A DNA stretch of 37,802 bases from a virus: positions 1 to 37,802 of IMG/VR virus record IMGVR_UViG_3300046665_000091; one strand, given 5' to 3'. Each line of letters begins with the position of its first letter. Position 1 is the first letter of the stretch. This document shows positions 37,712 through 37,802 of this stretch, in pieces. The position numbers and the translations under genes were made by a program. The notes beneath the pieces are model-generated. The model was not told where the DNA came from. It worked only from the letters and a program-made list of their open reading frames with translations, and did no database searches.

Positions 37712-37802
37712 TCTTAATCCATTCCTCAATAATTGCTTTCGTGACAGCGCCAATCTTCGTCCCGACCAACACGCCATCGCCGTTATAGATTTGCATCGTT
37801 GG
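37704..37802 (-). CDS. Hypothetical protein, possibly 5' partial
   Basis: The frame is open at the window edge. The first ATG (37796) gives 30 residues (MQIYNGDGVLVGTKIGAVTK, then AIIEEWIKNV). It overlaps the next gene by 8 bases. It could be a complete mini-protein or the end of a larger gene. Confidence 0.6.
   Translation of the reverse strand, partial: PTMQIYNGDGVLVGTKIGAVTKAIIEEWIKNV

Overview
The window is part of the genome of a tailed phage. The tail module follows the lambda order (tail-assembly G/G-T, tape measure, M-like, L-like, NlpC/P60 K-like, J-like), so I infer a long non-contractile (siphovirus) tail. The host is probably an alphaproteobacterium, perhaps Rhizobiales. Two sequence clues support this: a 45-residue DUF1127 protein, a family most abundant in that class, and a tRNA-His without the G-1:C73 pair, a known alphaproteobacterial trait. 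No integrase, terminase or polymerase gene is present here.

Layout. 1-2233 (+): the end of a class Ib ribonucleotide reductase operon (nrdE 3' part, nrdF, a glutaredoxin/NrdH), closed by a bidirectional terminator. 2266-4142 (-): lysis cassette with an embedded Rz/Rz1-type spanin pair and a muramidase endolysin carrying a C-terminal membrane helix. 4142-14205 (-): tail tip, tape measure and assembly chaperones, the last expressed through a -1 frameshift site (A AAA AAC). 14317-21242 (-): tail tube protein with a probable +1 frameshift extension, a repeat-containing virion protein, a 65-residue protein sharing the tail-tube extension's C-terminal motif, and two paralogous beta-helix tailspikes. 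21298-29090 (-): head-tail connectors, a PhoH-like ATPase, small membrane and acidic proteins, decoration protein, major capsid protein, scaffold and portal.

29201-37055 (-): 18 tRNA or tRNA-like genes interleaved with small genes: two HNH endonucleases, a tiny lipoprotein, a vWA protein, an AdoMet-decarboxylase-like protein and a DUF1127 protein. It also holds long inverted-repeat RNAs. One tRNA has anticodon UCA (UGA-decoding), one has a 9-nt anticodon loop, and one has a scrambled centre.

Regulation. The minus-strand genes are split into short transcription units. At least seven near-consensus sigma70 promoters (TTGACW, 16-17 bp spacer, TATAAT-like), mostly with A/T-tract spacers, precede portal, scaffold, tailspikes, the 65/347-residue pair, the tail tube and tRNA genes. 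Strong hairpins and terminators separate the highly expressed virion genes. Host RNA polymerase with the housekeeping sigma factor could therefore read the late genes directly.

Most interesting points: the +1 frameshift candidate of the tail tube and the motif it shares with the 65-residue protein; the UCA tRNA; the 142-nt multibranch RNA at 36613-36754 and the 100-nt hairpin at 35771-35870; the promoter whose -35 box lies inside the tRNA-Ile 3' end; and the phage DUF1127 protein. All functional statements rest on reading the sequence and on family knowledge; no database search was run.
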